IMG/VR virus record: IMGVR_UViG_3300008110_005229
Coordinates: 1-48,479 of that record
Source: a virus
DNA: 48,479 bases
Direction: 5' to 3' (one strand)
A model generated the notes under the pieces. It ran no database searches and was not told the DNA's origin. It saw only the letters and a program-made list of their open reading frames with translations. The position numbers and the translations under genes are program-made. Positions 8,400 through 16,864 of this stretch are shown here, one piece after another (position 1 is the stretch's first letter; every line of letters starts with the position of its first letter).

Positions 8400-9814
8400 A
8401 ACGCAATGAAATCATAGAAGGCCTACGCGATCCCAAAGATAATCCCTGTTGGAAGGGCTACAAGCCTGTAGGTACTAAAAAGAAAGGCGGCAAGACTGTG
8501 CCTAACTGTGTGCCAAACGAGGGAGTAGAAGAAGGGCGATATGATCGTCGAGATGCTTACCAACGTGATTATGATTCGAGCATTTCAGGAATGGATGGCA
8601 GCGATCGTCGCGAATTCAAACGCCGTGAAATGGAACACGAACTAGGACACGAGACTAACAACTATGCTGTGGCCATTGACGGACGTACATGGAAAGTGTT
8701 TGCCAGCAAGAATCATGCGCAGGCAGTGGCCCGTTCTTTGCAAAACAAAGGCAAGAATGCCACAGTACATGAAACAGGCGCTGAGCCAACAAATGAAGCT
8801 GTTAAAAAAGAAGCACCTAAACCTCGTAACTTCGTAGCCAAGAACGCTAAAATGGGCGGCGCCGGACAGCACAAAGATAAAAAGAAAGCTGAAAAACAAG
8901 GCGATGCTAAACATAAAAAGCCTTACTATGAGCAGAACTATACAGCCGACGAAATGGTAGATATTCTTTCTGGAAAGAAAACACAAGCACAGGTAGATGC
9001 AGAAAGAAAAACAAAGCCGCAGACAGCTCCGCAGGGTCAAGCACCGCAACAACCTAAAGCACCTAAAGCACCCGCAGTACCAGTAGCGCCTGCTAGAGAA
9101 GCATCGGGCGAACTTAAGGTACAGAAAGACGATGACAAAGCCACTGTGTTGCTTAATCCAGCAACTGGAGTTCAAACACAGATTGACAAAACAAATCCTA
9201 ACTCTCCAAGACTAACACAAGACCCTACAGGTAAACTTAAACTTACTGCTCCACAAGGAGCACAGTCTGGCGGACTAGCACAGAAACCAAATCTTGCTGG
9301 TAAGAGCGTTGAAATAGAAGCTCCTCCGATGGAGGCGCATCAAGAAAAACGGCAATCAACTCCGCAGGCTCCAGTAAGAAATCCGAATATGACTCAGCAG
9401 ACACAGGATAGATTGGGAATATCGTTGGACAGTCAAGGACGAACGGCTCCCGGAGCCAATTTGGCAAGACCCGCTGGACCACAACAGGGCGAAGTTGGCT
9501 CGGAACTAGCCCGTCTCAGCGGCGGTGAATTTGCTACCCGGGCTGACAGATTGAATAAGGCCAAAGTTGATGCTATATTGCAAGGACAATTAAGATTGGG
9601 CCCCGGATACGAGGCTGGCAGTGCTGCTGCCAACAGGGAGCTACTCAATTTTTTCCGCCGCAAAGAGGTAGTAGACAAAAATTTAGCTTGGTCCCTGGCA
9701 TTGTCTAGGAAAGAGCGCGAACGTATTGAAGCTGAGAAAGACAAATCCACCAAGACTTTACCCGAAGATAAAAATCAATTGACGAGATTGATGAAACTGT
9801 CAGGGCAACGTTGA
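8396..9814 (+). CDS. Low-complexity internal virion protein
   Basis: A 472-residue protein beginning MKRNEIIEG and then a CWKGYKPVGTKKKGGKTVPN block found at the start of several marine T4-like phage proteins. Residues about 110-380 are Pro/Gln/Ala/Lys-rich and probably disordered. The C terminus ends in LMKLSGQR, related to the LKIAGLR and LRIAGLR tails of the next two genes. A packaged internal protein or prohead-core component fits best. No enzymatic motif is visible. Confidence 0.6.
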   Translation: MKRNEIIEGLRDPKDNPCWKGYKPVGTKKKGGKTVPNCVPNEGVEEGRYDRRDAYQRDYDSSISGMDGSDRREFKRREMEHELGHETNNYAVAIDGRTWKVFASKNHAQAVARSLQNKGKNATVHETGAEPTNEAVKKEAPKPRNFVAKNAKMGGAGQHKDKKKAEKQGDAKHKKPYYEQNYTADEMVDILSGKKTQAQVDAERKTKPQTAPQGQAPQQPKAPKAPAVPVAPAREASGELKVQKDDDKATVLLNPATGVQTQIDKTNPNSPRLTQDPTGKLKLTAPQGAQSGGLAQKPNLAGKSVEIEAPPMEAHQEKRQSTPQAPVRNPNMTQQTQDRLGISLDSQGRTAPGANLARPAGPQQGEVGSELARLSGGEFATRADRLNKAKVDAILQGQLRLGPGYEAGSAAANRELLNFFRRKEVVDKNLAWSLALSRKERERIEAEKDKSTKTLPEDKNQLTRLMKLSGQR

Positions 9815-9815
9815 T

Positions 9816-10514
9816 ATGAAAATACTAGAAGTTACCCAATCTGTACAACCTGTACAACCTACACCTAATCCTAGAATAGATATTACCTTCCCAGATGGAA
9901 GAACATCTAAAGACACAGATAAACTAAAACCCGCTGTTAAGCCAGTTGGGGTTAAACCTACCGGTAAAGTTGTACCAATTTCTCAACCTTCACAAATGGG
10001 GCAGATGTTGCAAGGTGCTGGCATTCCAAACATAGATTTGCCCGCAACACCTCCCTTGCCACAACAGGCCGGTTCAGGTGAAAAAATAGAAACTTTACCA
10101 AACGGTACAACAAGTTACACTGGAGGCTTTGGACGTTACATCTACGATAAGACAGGCAAACCCCTTACATATCAAACCCCTTCTTTTAGCGGATTATCGC
10201 AAACAAACGATCTAGTCACCGGAGTTATAACAGTTAGATATGCAGCTGGGCCGCTGGTTTTATCAACAAAATTTGATAAGACTGGTAAGCCGTTAGACTC
10301 TACTAAAATTCAATATGATCTAGGATTAGGGGTAATGGGCTATGAAAAAGACAAGGGGATAACAGCTACTACTTGGCAAGACCGCGGTGATAATGTTGTT
10401 CAAAGTCGAGATATGGTAAAAGACCCTGCTGCCTATGACCGTGCAATGGCACAGGTACAGCAGACAACCAACGAAGAATTAAACACAGTATTAAAGATAG
10501 CGGGATTAAGATGA
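9816..10514 (+). CDS. Virion-associated protein with IAGLR tail
   Basis: A 232-residue protein. It starts MKILEVTQ, is Pro-rich to about residue 95, then has a Gly/Thr/Tyr-rich beta-like domain, and ends VLKIAGLR. The N- and C-terminal short motifs match its neighbours although the bodies are unrelated, so the tags may be sorting or assembly signals. It overlaps the next gene by ATGA at a sequence repeated at the far end of that gene. Confidence 0.55.
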   Translation: MKILEVTQSVQPVQPTPNPRIDITFPDGRTSKDTDKLKPAVKPVGVKPTGKVVPISQPSQMGQMLQGAGIPNIDLPATPPLPQQAGSGEKIETLPNGTTSYTGGFGRYIYDKTGKPLTYQTPSFSGLSQTNDLVTGVITVRYAAGPLVLSTKFDKTGKPLDSTKIQYDLGLGVMGYEKDKGITATTWQDRGDNVVQSRDMVKDPAAYDRAMAQVQQTTNEELNTVLKIAGLR

Positions 10515-10530
10515 AAATTAATGAGTTACT
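10491..10530 (+). repeat. Direct repeat, left copy of IAGLR/MKINEL junction
   Basis: This 40 bp stretch is 34/40 identical to 12236-12275. Both encode the end of one gene (IAGLR) and the start of the next (MKINELL), bracketing the peptidase gene as a cassette. Confidence 0.75.
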
Positions 10531-12259
10531 TGGCGAAGCCGTTACAGACACTAAAGATGCTTTAGCTTTAAGCTCAGCAATAGTAGACTACATCATCGCA
10601 AATAACCTCAATGTGCCAGGCACAAAAATTGATATAAATCAAATACCTAATTTACCTAAAATGTTAAGCCAGGACGGCGAAACATTAATTAATGCCACAC
10701 GACTTATTGTTGTTGATCCTGTTAAAATTTGGGGAGCAGAAAATGTAGGAGGCGATGCTGCCTCATGGTACACAGATGCTCAAGGTAATTTTGTTAATCA
10801 ATCTCCGGCGATGGATGCTAGAAGAAGTAAAGCTATTAGAAAAGGCGTTGGATTTGATGCAAAATTTTGGGGGATTAAACCAGATGACCCCGAATGGCGT
10901 GATCTTATTAGCGCCAGAGGCAAAGAAGGGAGCAAGATGAACATCCGTTTGCCGTTTAACGCTCTCAGTAAAGCAAACAAAATTTGGATATCTCAAACAT
11001 TATCACACGAATTTAGTCATTTATTAGACACTATCAAGGGAAGATATCTTGGCAAAGAGTTCGAAGATGTTCTTAAAAACAAAGATGCACGAGAAAGACT
11101 GGAAAAACATAAAGAAGCACTGAAATTAGTCACACCTGAAAATCCTAATCCAGAAGGGCTATTGAGCAAAGCAGAAGAAAAACAATTAATTAAAATATTA
11201 AAAGTAACTCCGACACAATACGCACCGCATATGAGCTCTGGTTACTTTGGTCGTGTTACAGAGATAAACGCAAGGTTAGTTGAATCGTCCCACCTGCTAG
11301 CTTTATGGGCTCCAAAGATGCTGCAAACCCAACACAACGTTGAAGACATTATTAAGTCTGCGCTTATTCGAGCAAAAGTTGCACATTCGTTTGTTAAATG
11401 GCCAGACGAAGCAGCATTTAGCAAAGGGCTAGGATATAACTTAACTGAACAACAATGGAAAGAAGCATTCGCTAATCCTGAGTTTCAAAAAGTTTATAAA
11501 CGAATCTATAAGTTTATGGCTGATGAATCTGTAGGGGCAGGGTTTATTGCACAAGCACAGAAAGATAATTTCCGTTCATGGACACATGTGTCTGCCGGCG
11601 GCAAGTCTTTTAAAGATCGTTTTCTTGAAAAGTTTAGACAGATAGTTATCAATCAGGTTCAGTTAGCTAAAGATACTGCCCAACTTGCTGCTCGTCAAGT
11701 TAAAAAAGAAGTTCAAATAGTAGCCAATTCTGTAGCTAAAATTGAACAGTACATTATTAAAAATATGCCTACAATACTAGCCAAAGCTGGAGTTAAGAGC
11801 ATACCGTTAGTAGGCATACTTTTTGGTGTAGCATTTGCTATACCTAGACTAATTAAAGGTGATGTTCCTGGTGCCGGCCTTGAAGTGGCTGGTAGCGTTG
11901 GCAGTCTAATTACTGTGATACCGACAGTAGCTTACCAGATATCGAGAGATGTCTACGGTGAAGTTTATCAATACGAGGACGGCAAGAACGCAGTATTTGA
12001 ATATGACATGGCGGAAGATCCTGCAGGTACACAACAACGTGTCAAAGAGCTCAGAGATAAGATTACTGAGTTATTAGAAAAAGCAGTAAAACTAAATGCT
12101 TCAAAATATCCAGAAGCATTTCAAAGTACTCAGGGCGGCGCTGCTGTAGGTAATCCTATGATTGCTAGACAAGCGGGTAAAGTAAGAGCACAGAGAGATC
12201 AATCTCCAGTGCAGGATATACCCTTTGAATCAATGTTAAGGATAGCAGGATTAAGATGA
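10511..12259 (+). CDS. HExxH metallopeptidase fused to a hydrophobic domain, capsid-targeting-like N terminus
   Basis: A 582-residue protein. Residues 1-10 (MKINELLGEA) resemble a capsid-targeting peptide. HEFSH at 166-170 is a zinc-peptidase HExxH motif in a helix (TLSHEFSHLLD), with an EINARLVES stretch downstream that could give a third ligand. From about residue 431 a long hydrophobic Gly/Val/Ile-rich segment (IPLVGILFGVAFAIPRL, then GAGLEVAGSVGSL) looks like the membrane-inserting part of phage ejection proteins. It ends MLRIAGLR. I infer an injected protease that may act at or across the host membrane. The gene is bracketed by near-identical 40 bp junctions. Confidence 0.65.
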   Translation: MKINELLGEAVTDTKDALALSSAIVDYIIANNLNVPGTKIDINQIPNLPKMLSQDGETLINATRLIVVDPVKIWGAENVGGDAASWYTDAQGNFVNQSPAMDARRSKAIRKGVGFDAKFWGIKPDDPEWRDLISARGKEGSKMNIRLPFNALSKANKIWISQTLSHEFSHLLDTIKGRYLGKEFEDVLKNKDARERLEKHKEALKLVTPENPNPEGLLSKAEEKQLIKILKVTPTQYAPHMSSGYFGRVTEINARLVESSHLLALWAPKMLQTQHNVEDIIKSALIRAKVAHSFVKWPDEAAFSKGLGYNLTEQQWKEAFANPEFQKVYKRIYKFMADESVGAGFIAQAQKDNFRSWTHVSAGGKSFKDRFLEKFRQIVINQVQLAKDTAQLAARQVKKEVQIVANSVAKIEQYIIKNMPTILAKAGVKSIPLVGILFGVAFAIPRLIKGDVPGAGLEVAGSVGSLITVIPTVAYQISRDVYGEVYQYEDGKNAVFEYDMAEDPAGTQQRVKELRDKITELLEKAVKLNASKYPEAFQSTQGGAAVGNPMIARQAGKVRAQRDQSPVQDIPFESMLRIAGLR

Positions 12260-12275
12260 AAATCAATGAACTTCT
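12236..12275 (+). repeat. Direct repeat, right copy of IAGLR/MKINEL junction
   Basis: Partner of 10491-10530. The core GGATTAAGATGAAAAT is identical in both copies; differences are mostly silent. Confidence 0.75.
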
Positions 12276-12468
12276 AACAGGATTTACAATATTCACTTCT
12301 AGAGAGGAAGATGCTATTCTTGAGCGTCTAAACTCTATGTCTTATCTACACAGTTTTACAGAGCGCGAACAAGTCATAATTGAGGGGTTGGTACGCAAGA
12401 GTTTGGTAATTAAGATAGGGGATACCAATCCTAGGGTAATTGCCAATGAATTTGACACGCCAAGCTAA
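12256..12468 (+). CDS. Small conserved phage protein
   Basis: A 70-residue protein. It starts MKINELLTG, then has FTSREEDAILERLN and FTEREQVIIEGLVRKSLV, and ends with a loop NPRVIANEF. This pattern is common in small proteins of marine T4-like phages that sit among structural genes. It overlaps the peptidase gene by ATGA and the next gene by 23 bp. It is probably virion- or head-related by context. Confidence 0.65.
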   Translation: MKINELLTGFTIFTSREEDAILERLNSMSYLHSFTEREQVIIEGLVRKSLVIKIGDTNPRVIANEFDTPS

Positions 12469-12880
12469 AAAGCTAGAAAACTACTTAAATCAAGAACTCA
12501 GCTCAAAACTGCCAGTAACAGTTCTGAACAATGGAGATCTTGTTTATAAAGAATTTAAGATTAAAAAAAACAAAAAAACAGACAACTGGGATCTATACTC
12601 AGTTAAGTATGGAAAAGTTGACTCTTTTTATCTTAAAGCCTGTGCCCTTATAGCTACAAATTTTTACAGCGCAAGCTCTTTGAGCAGATTTAAAGAAATA
12701 AAGCTCATGGATTCACAGTATCAAAAAAACTTTATAGACGCAGAAATATTTAAATATAGATATGACACTACAAAAGATCCTGAAAAACGCGATACATATC
12801 TTTGGCGCTGGGAACTTACCAACGCTAGAGCCAAAGCTATCAAGCAACAAATCACGATCAAGTTTAGATCTATGTTTTGA
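12446..12880 (+). CDS. Conserved phage hypothetical protein
   Basis: I chose the ATG at 12446 over a TTG at 12440. The 144-residue product is basic (MNLTRQAKKLENYLNQEL...) with a WDLYSVKYGKVDSFYLKACA segment, a pattern seen in uncharacterised T4-like marine phage proteins. It overlaps the preceding small gene and ends in the late promoter of the next gene. No catalytic motif is visible. Confidence 0.65.
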   Translation: MNLTRQAKKLENYLNQELSSKLPVTVLNNGDLVYKEFKIKKNKKTDNWDLYSVKYGKVDSFYLKACALIATNFYSASSLSRFKEIKLMDSQYQKNFIDAEIFKYRYDTTKDPEKRDTYLWRWELTNARAKAIKQQITIKFRSMF

Positions 12881-12886
12881 TAAATA
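12879..12886 (+). promoter_or_regulatory. T4-type late promoter variant, GATAAATA
   Basis: One mismatch to TATAAATA. It overlaps the stop of the gene ending at 12880 and lies about 30 bp before the ATG at 12916. Confidence 0.5.
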
Positions 12887-12915
12887 ACTACAAGAAGCCT
12901 TATAGGACCGCTAAC

Positions 12916-13824
12916 ATGCAAATCAGAGAATTATCGAATAAATTTAATAGCGACGTTTTAAACGAAAGTTTAGCTAAAAAGTTTGGCTATAGAATTAACG
13001 TTGACCAGCTCACAAACGAAGAGCTCGATACTGTTCGTTTAAAACTTACTAACAATATCACTAGTTTTGAAAAAACTAACAGTTTTGATTCTGTGCTAGA
13101 AAATCACGAATATCAAAAGCAACGTGCAATGCTAGACGTTATACGTCAAGCTATAGACGAACGCACTCTTAATCCAGAAGAGAAAGCCAAGAAAGAAAAG
13201 TTTGTCAAAGGCATGAAACAGGCAGATTCAACTTTTAAAAAGAAATACGGTAAAGATGCTGAGAAAGTTAAACATGCTACAGCAACTAAAATGGCCAAGA
13301 AAAAATCAATGGACGAAGCAATGGCCGTGTTACGCGGTGTATTGAATGAGCGTACATTGTTAGAAGGCGAAGAAGAAAAAGCAGCCCTAATTATGAGTGC
13401 TCGTGATATGGTAGATCGTATCACAGGTTGGTTAGAAGACACAGCCAGCATGAAGAGCGAGAGCATGTTAGAGTTGGTAGACTCTATAAGAGACGAAATG
13501 GGCAATGAACTGTCACAGCAGTTCTCTGACACAGTTAAACCAGCGTTAGAAGAATTATACACATCATTAGAAACTACTCGTACTACACTAGCACAGGCAG
13601 TGAGTATCCTTACAGGTGAAGAAGGCCCACAAGGCGCCCCAACGCCAGGCCCAAGTATGGGAGCAGAAATGCCTTCCACTATGTCAGCTCCAGAAGAACT
13701 AGGCGATGAGTTTGGTGCTTCTCCAGCAGCCGCAGGTGGCGCAGAAGCCGCAGGCCGTGCAAAAAGAGAAAGCATTGAATATAGTCGCAGACTAGGCACA
13801 ATTTTAAGCTCAAAAAAAAACTAA
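12916..13824 (+). CDS. Prohead-core-like virion protein, ends at an A9 slippery run
   Basis: I chose the ATG at 12916 (MQIRELSNKF), which follows a late promoter; an upstream in-frame ATG at 12877 lies inside the promoter. The 302-residue product is helical. The ARDMVDRITGWLEDTASM...LELVDSIRDEMG...ETTRTTLAQAVSILTGEE section matches a conserved marine T4-like structural family, possibly a scaffold or core protein. A Pro/Ala/Gly-rich tail follows. The last codons are tcA AAA AAA AAc TAA, and the -1 frame continues for 110 more codons (see next entry). Confidence 0.7.
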   Translation: MQIRELSNKFNSDVLNESLAKKFGYRINVDQLTNEELDTVRLKLTNNITSFEKTNSFDSVLENHEYQKQRAMLDVIRQAIDERTLNPEEKAKKEKFVKGMKQADSTFKKKYGKDAEKVKHATATKMAKKKSMDEAMAVLRGVLNERTLLEGEEEKAALIMSARDMVDRITGWLEDTASMKSESMLELVDSIRDEMGNELSQQFSDTVKPALEELYTSLETTRTTLAQAVSILTGEEGPQGAPTPGPSMGAEMPSTMSAPEELGDEFGASPAAAGGAEAAGRAKRESIEYSRRLGTILSSKKN

Positions 13825-14150
13825 ATGAAGACTCGGACGTACTAGTTCGAGTTCTTTCTAATCTACAGGGACGGGCAGATAGTAAAAATACTTCTGCCCA
13901 ATTTTCTTGGATGGCTATATCAAAGATGATGCAGAACATGACTGGGCAGACAGTTGACTATGACTCATTCAAAGCTGAATTTGATAAGACCCCGGAACTA
14001 AAGAATCTCATTGACAACTTCGACGAAAACGGTATAACCATTAAAACTAAAAATAAAGTAGAAGAGCCTGGGACTGTAGGTGACAAAGCCAAAGCTAAAA
14101 ATGCTGTAAATTCCAGCGCGAAACGAGCAGCTGCCAAGATGATAGGTTGA
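13818..14150 (+). CDS. -1 frame extension of the 12916 gene
   Basis: From the A9 run at 13812-13820 the -1 frame is open to the TGA at 14148. It reads LNEDSDVLVRVLSNLQGR and SAQFSWMAISKMMQNM before reaching its first possible start, an ATG at 13911 with no ribosome site. The 30 codons before that ATG have normal protein-like composition. The C-terminal part is acidic and then Lys/Ala-rich. The likeliest reading is that it is made as a C-terminal extension by -1 frameshifting or polymerase slippage. A missing A in the assembly (A9 for A10) would give the same picture. Confidence 0.6.
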   Translation, partial: KLNEDSDVLVRVLSNLQGRADSKNTSAQFSWMAISKMMQNMTGQTVDYDSFKAEFDKTPELKNLIDNFDENGITIKTKNKVEEPGTVGDKAKAKNAVNSSAKRAAAKMIG

Positions 14151-14175
14151 CAGTTGCTTTCTGTTGCTATATAAT
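14147..14175 (+). promoter_or_regulatory. Consensus sigma70 promoter giving a leaderless exonuclease mRNA
   Basis: TTGACA (14147-14152), 17 bp spacer, TATAAT (14170-14175), perfect in both boxes. The ATG at 14182 is seven bases after the -10, so transcription should start at or next to the start codon. The stop codon of the previous frame lies inside the -35 box. Confidence 0.85.
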
Positions 14176-14181
14176 AGCACT

Positions 14182-14871
14182 ATGAAACTACTAATAGAAA
14201 GATACCAATATAAACCCTTATCTAGAGACGAAAGCCAAGGCAGACGATTATACTCTACACCTGAAGGACATAAAGTCCCTAGCGTTACGACTATCCTAGA
14301 TAAAACTAAACCTGCAGAAGCCCGCGAAGCATTAGCTCGTTGGAAGAAATCGGTAGGTGAAAAGAAAGCACAGGAAATTGTTACAGAGGCTGCTAATCGC
14401 GGCACACGTATGCACAAGTTCTTGGAAGACTATGTCAAGCAGGGCGACATTAATGATCCCGGCACTAACCCCTTTAGCCAGCAAAGCCACAAGATGGCTA
14501 GTATTGTTATTGCAGAGGGCATGAAGAATGTAACAGAAGTATGGGGCAGTGAGGTACCTTTGTACTTTCCTGAACTATATGCAGGTACTACAGACTGTTG
14601 CGGAGTCCATCTAGGCGACGAAGCTATCTTGGACTTTAAACAAACTAACAAGCCCAAGAAATTAGAATACATCAGCGATTACTTCCTACAGCTTACAGCC
14701 TACGCCCTAGCACACAACGAAGTACACGGTACAAACATACGCAAAGGCGTTATTCTTATGTGTAGCAAAGACTATGAATATCAGGAGTTTATCCTAGAAC
14801 CCAAAGACTTTGACATGTGGACAGAACGCTGGTGTCAGCGAGTAGAGGAATACTACAAGTTAAATGGCTAA
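14182..14871 (+). CDS. PD-(D/E)XK exonuclease, RecB/Cas4-like
   Basis: I chose the ATG at 14182 (MKLLIERYQY); the TTG at 14164 lies within the promoter. The 229-residue protein has an early RGTRMHKFLEDY segment, then AGTTDCCGVHLGDEAILDFKQTNKP, which supplies the D...(D/E)xK catalytic residues (AILDFKQ), and a YFLQLTAYALAHN helix as in RecB-family nucleases. T4-like cyanophages carry a related exonuclease. It probably processes DNA ends in replication or recombination, or degrades host DNA. The perfect promoter suggests early expression. Confidence 0.8.
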   Translation: MKLLIERYQYKPLSRDESQGRRLYSTPEGHKVPSVTTILDKTKPAEAREALARWKKSVGEKKAQEIVTEAANRGTRMHKFLEDYVKQGDINDPGTNPFSQQSHKMASIVIAEGMKNVTEVWGSEVPLYFPELYAGTTDCCGVHLGDEAILDFKQTNKPKKLEYISDYFLQLTAYALAHNEVHGTNIRKGVILMCSKDYEYQEFILEPKDFDMWTERWCQRVEEYYKLNG

Positions 14872-14893
14872 ATATCTAAAATGAGGATATTTC

Positions 14894-16864
14894 ATGGCCG
14901 TTTTTCAAATCAGTAAAATCCAGGTTCGTCGTGGCAAGAAAGCAGTTGCTGGAATGCCGCAACTTGCCAGCGGAGAACTAGCCTGGGCTATAGATACACA
15001 AGAACTTTATATCGGTAATGGTGCTATTGCAGAAGGATCTCCCTTTGTTGGCAATACCAAAGTGCTCACAGAAAAAGACAACATCTTTACTCTAGCAGAG
15101 CAATATTCTTACAAGCCGTTAAGTGCTAGTATATTCACCGGAATCGGTGTAGACATTGGTAGAAGTCTACAGTCTAGATTAGACGAAGGTTCAGTCAATG
15201 CTAGAAGCTTTGGCATCGTAGCAGAAGAAGGCCCAGTACCTCTCAAAGATCAAACAGAACTTATTCAAAACGCAATTTGGAGTCTGTACAGTGACGGCTT
15301 TACTATGCTTAATAAGGTTGTACTAGAGTTTGATCCCGGCTACTACAAAATATCAGGAACAATTTACTTGCCAAGCAATGTAAGCATTCAGGGCACCGGC
15401 ATTGGTAAAACTGTATTTTACTACGAAAAAGGCGGCATCAATTATAAAACAACATTTACCATCACTGGCACATCTACTGGCAGTAATTCTGCCGGTGTGT
15501 ACACTGACATACCTTTGGTAACAGTTACTGGCAGTGGCAGTGGAGCCACAGTAAGAATTACCAAAGGCGGCGATCTTCCCTACAGCGGAAACTCTAGTGT
15601 TACTATTATAAACAGCGGTAAAGGTTATGCATCAGGCGATCAAGTAAAAATTCCAGGAAGTGTTTTTGGTGCAGGCAGTGTAAGCCCTACTAATGATATG
15701 TTAATAACGCTAGTTAACAACGAAGTACTGGCCACTGCTTATCCATCATTTAATACCGATACCATTTTTGAATTTGTTAACAGTAGTTCTAATAGAGATA
15801 CAAGAAATCCAACTCCAACATCTACAACGAATCAAGCATCGAATGTTAAACTGTCAGACTTTTCTGTAGCAGTAAACAGAGCTAACCCAACAAGAGTATT
15901 TGCCATCGATGATTTAACCAGCAGTCAATTTGTTAATATTGATGCTGTCAGTGAAGATAGAACAGGACTAATAGTTTCTGTGTTTTCACCTACAGTAGAC
16001 GATCAATTTAATTCAGTAATTTCTTTAACTGCAACCAGTTCGGTGTTGACCTGTCAAGAAAACTCGTTTACTAATATCAAAGCTAGAGGATTTGCCTATG
16101 CGGTCTTTAGTGCAACTGATATAATCAATAATATTTTTACAAATTGTCTATTTGAAGATCTTTATAAAGGAATTGGATTTGGTATTGGAGCCAGCCTCGG
16201 TGCTAATGGACCAAGGAAGAATATTATAGAAAATTCTCTATTCAATAGAATATTACAAGAAGGTATATTTGTCGAAAAAGGTTACGGTAATAGATCTAAA
16301 GGAAATACATTCCTCAATGTTGGAACAAACTTGTCAGGCATTGATGATGCAATCTTTCCTGTGATTAAATTTGTGTCTGTAGGTAACAGCAGCGTTAATG
16401 ACAATTTTGATAGATCAGAGCCATATAGTAGTTTAAATTTAAGTAGAACTAATTTTACTAAACCTTATGCTCCAGAAGTAGCGGGCCGAGCAAACTATCA
16501 AGAAATGATGCCATCTGAACTTACTTTAGTGTATACTGCGGTACCTGAAGAAGCATTTAAGATACCCGTTAATAATGTAAACAACATTGAAATTAATTAT
16601 GTGTTTAAGAGTACAGTATTCAATCAAACTAAAAAAGGCACACTACATATTGTAGTTGATCTGTTATTGAATAGAGTACAACTTGTAGATGAGTTTGAAT
16701 ATGTTGGCACATCAGGGCAAGACAACAGAATTCAATTTACCGCTGCCATTGCTAGTAACACAGGTTCAGGCGGCACAGTTGTTCAATCATTAATAATATT
16801 TTATAGTAATCTTAATATATCTGACTCTAATACATTTACCTATACCTATAAAATATTAAGTTGA
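14894..16864 (+). CDS. Tail fibre or spike with beta-helix domain
   Basis: A 656-residue protein. Residues 1-50 (ISKIQVRRGKKAVAGMPQLASGELAWAID...LYIGNG) form the short domain found at the start of many phage tail-fibre and tropism proteins. From about residue 95 (ARSFGIVAEEG...QTELIQNAI) it has a pectate-lyase-like right-handed beta-helix layout, with many Asn/Ser/Thr repeats such as NIFTNCLFEDL. The C-terminal 120 residues are a separate beta domain. It probably binds or degrades a host surface polysaccharide. It lies apart from the main structural genes and overlaps the next gene by TGATG. Confidence 0.75.
   Translation: MAVFQISKIQVRRGKKAVAGMPQLASGELAWAIDTQELYIGNGAIAEGSPFVGNTKVLTEKDNIFTLAEQYSYKPLSASIFTGIGVDIGRSLQSRLDEGSVNARSFGIVAEEGPVPLKDQTELIQNAIWSLYSDGFTMLNKVVLEFDPGYYKISGTIYLPSNVSIQGTGIGKTVFYYEKGGINYKTTFTITGTSTGSNSAGVYTDIPLVTVTGSGSGATVRITKGGDLPYSGNSSVTIINSGKGYASGDQVKIPGSVFGAGSVSPTNDMLITLVNNEVLATAYPSFNTDTIFEFVNSSSNRDTRNPTPTSTTNQASNVKLSDFSVAVNRANPTRVFAIDDLTSSQFVNIDAVSEDRTGLIVSVFSPTVDDQFNSVISLTATSSVLTCQENSFTNIKARGFAYAVFSATDIINNIFTNCLFEDLYKGIGFGIGASLGANGPRKNIIENSLFNRILQEGIFVEKGYGNRSKGNTFLNVGTNLSGIDDAIFPVIKFVSVGNSSVNDNFDRSEPYSSLNLSRTNFTKPYAPEVAGRANYQEMMPSELTLVYTAVPEEAFKIPVNNVNNIEINYVFKSTVFNQTKKGTLHIVVDLLLNRVQLVDEFEYVGTSGQDNRIQFTAAIASNTGSGGTVVQSLIIFYSNLNISDSNTFTYTYKILS

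Noticed and set aside
8642-9175. 177-codon minus-strand frame
   Set aside because: Antisense shadow of the Lys/Pro/Gln-rich gene at 8396; composition is Cys/Phe/Leu-rich as expected for an antisense frame.
13146-13799. 217-codon minus-strand frame opposite the prohead-core-like gene
   Set aside because: Antisense shadow; the plus frame has conserved sequence, a late promoter and neighbours in the same direction.
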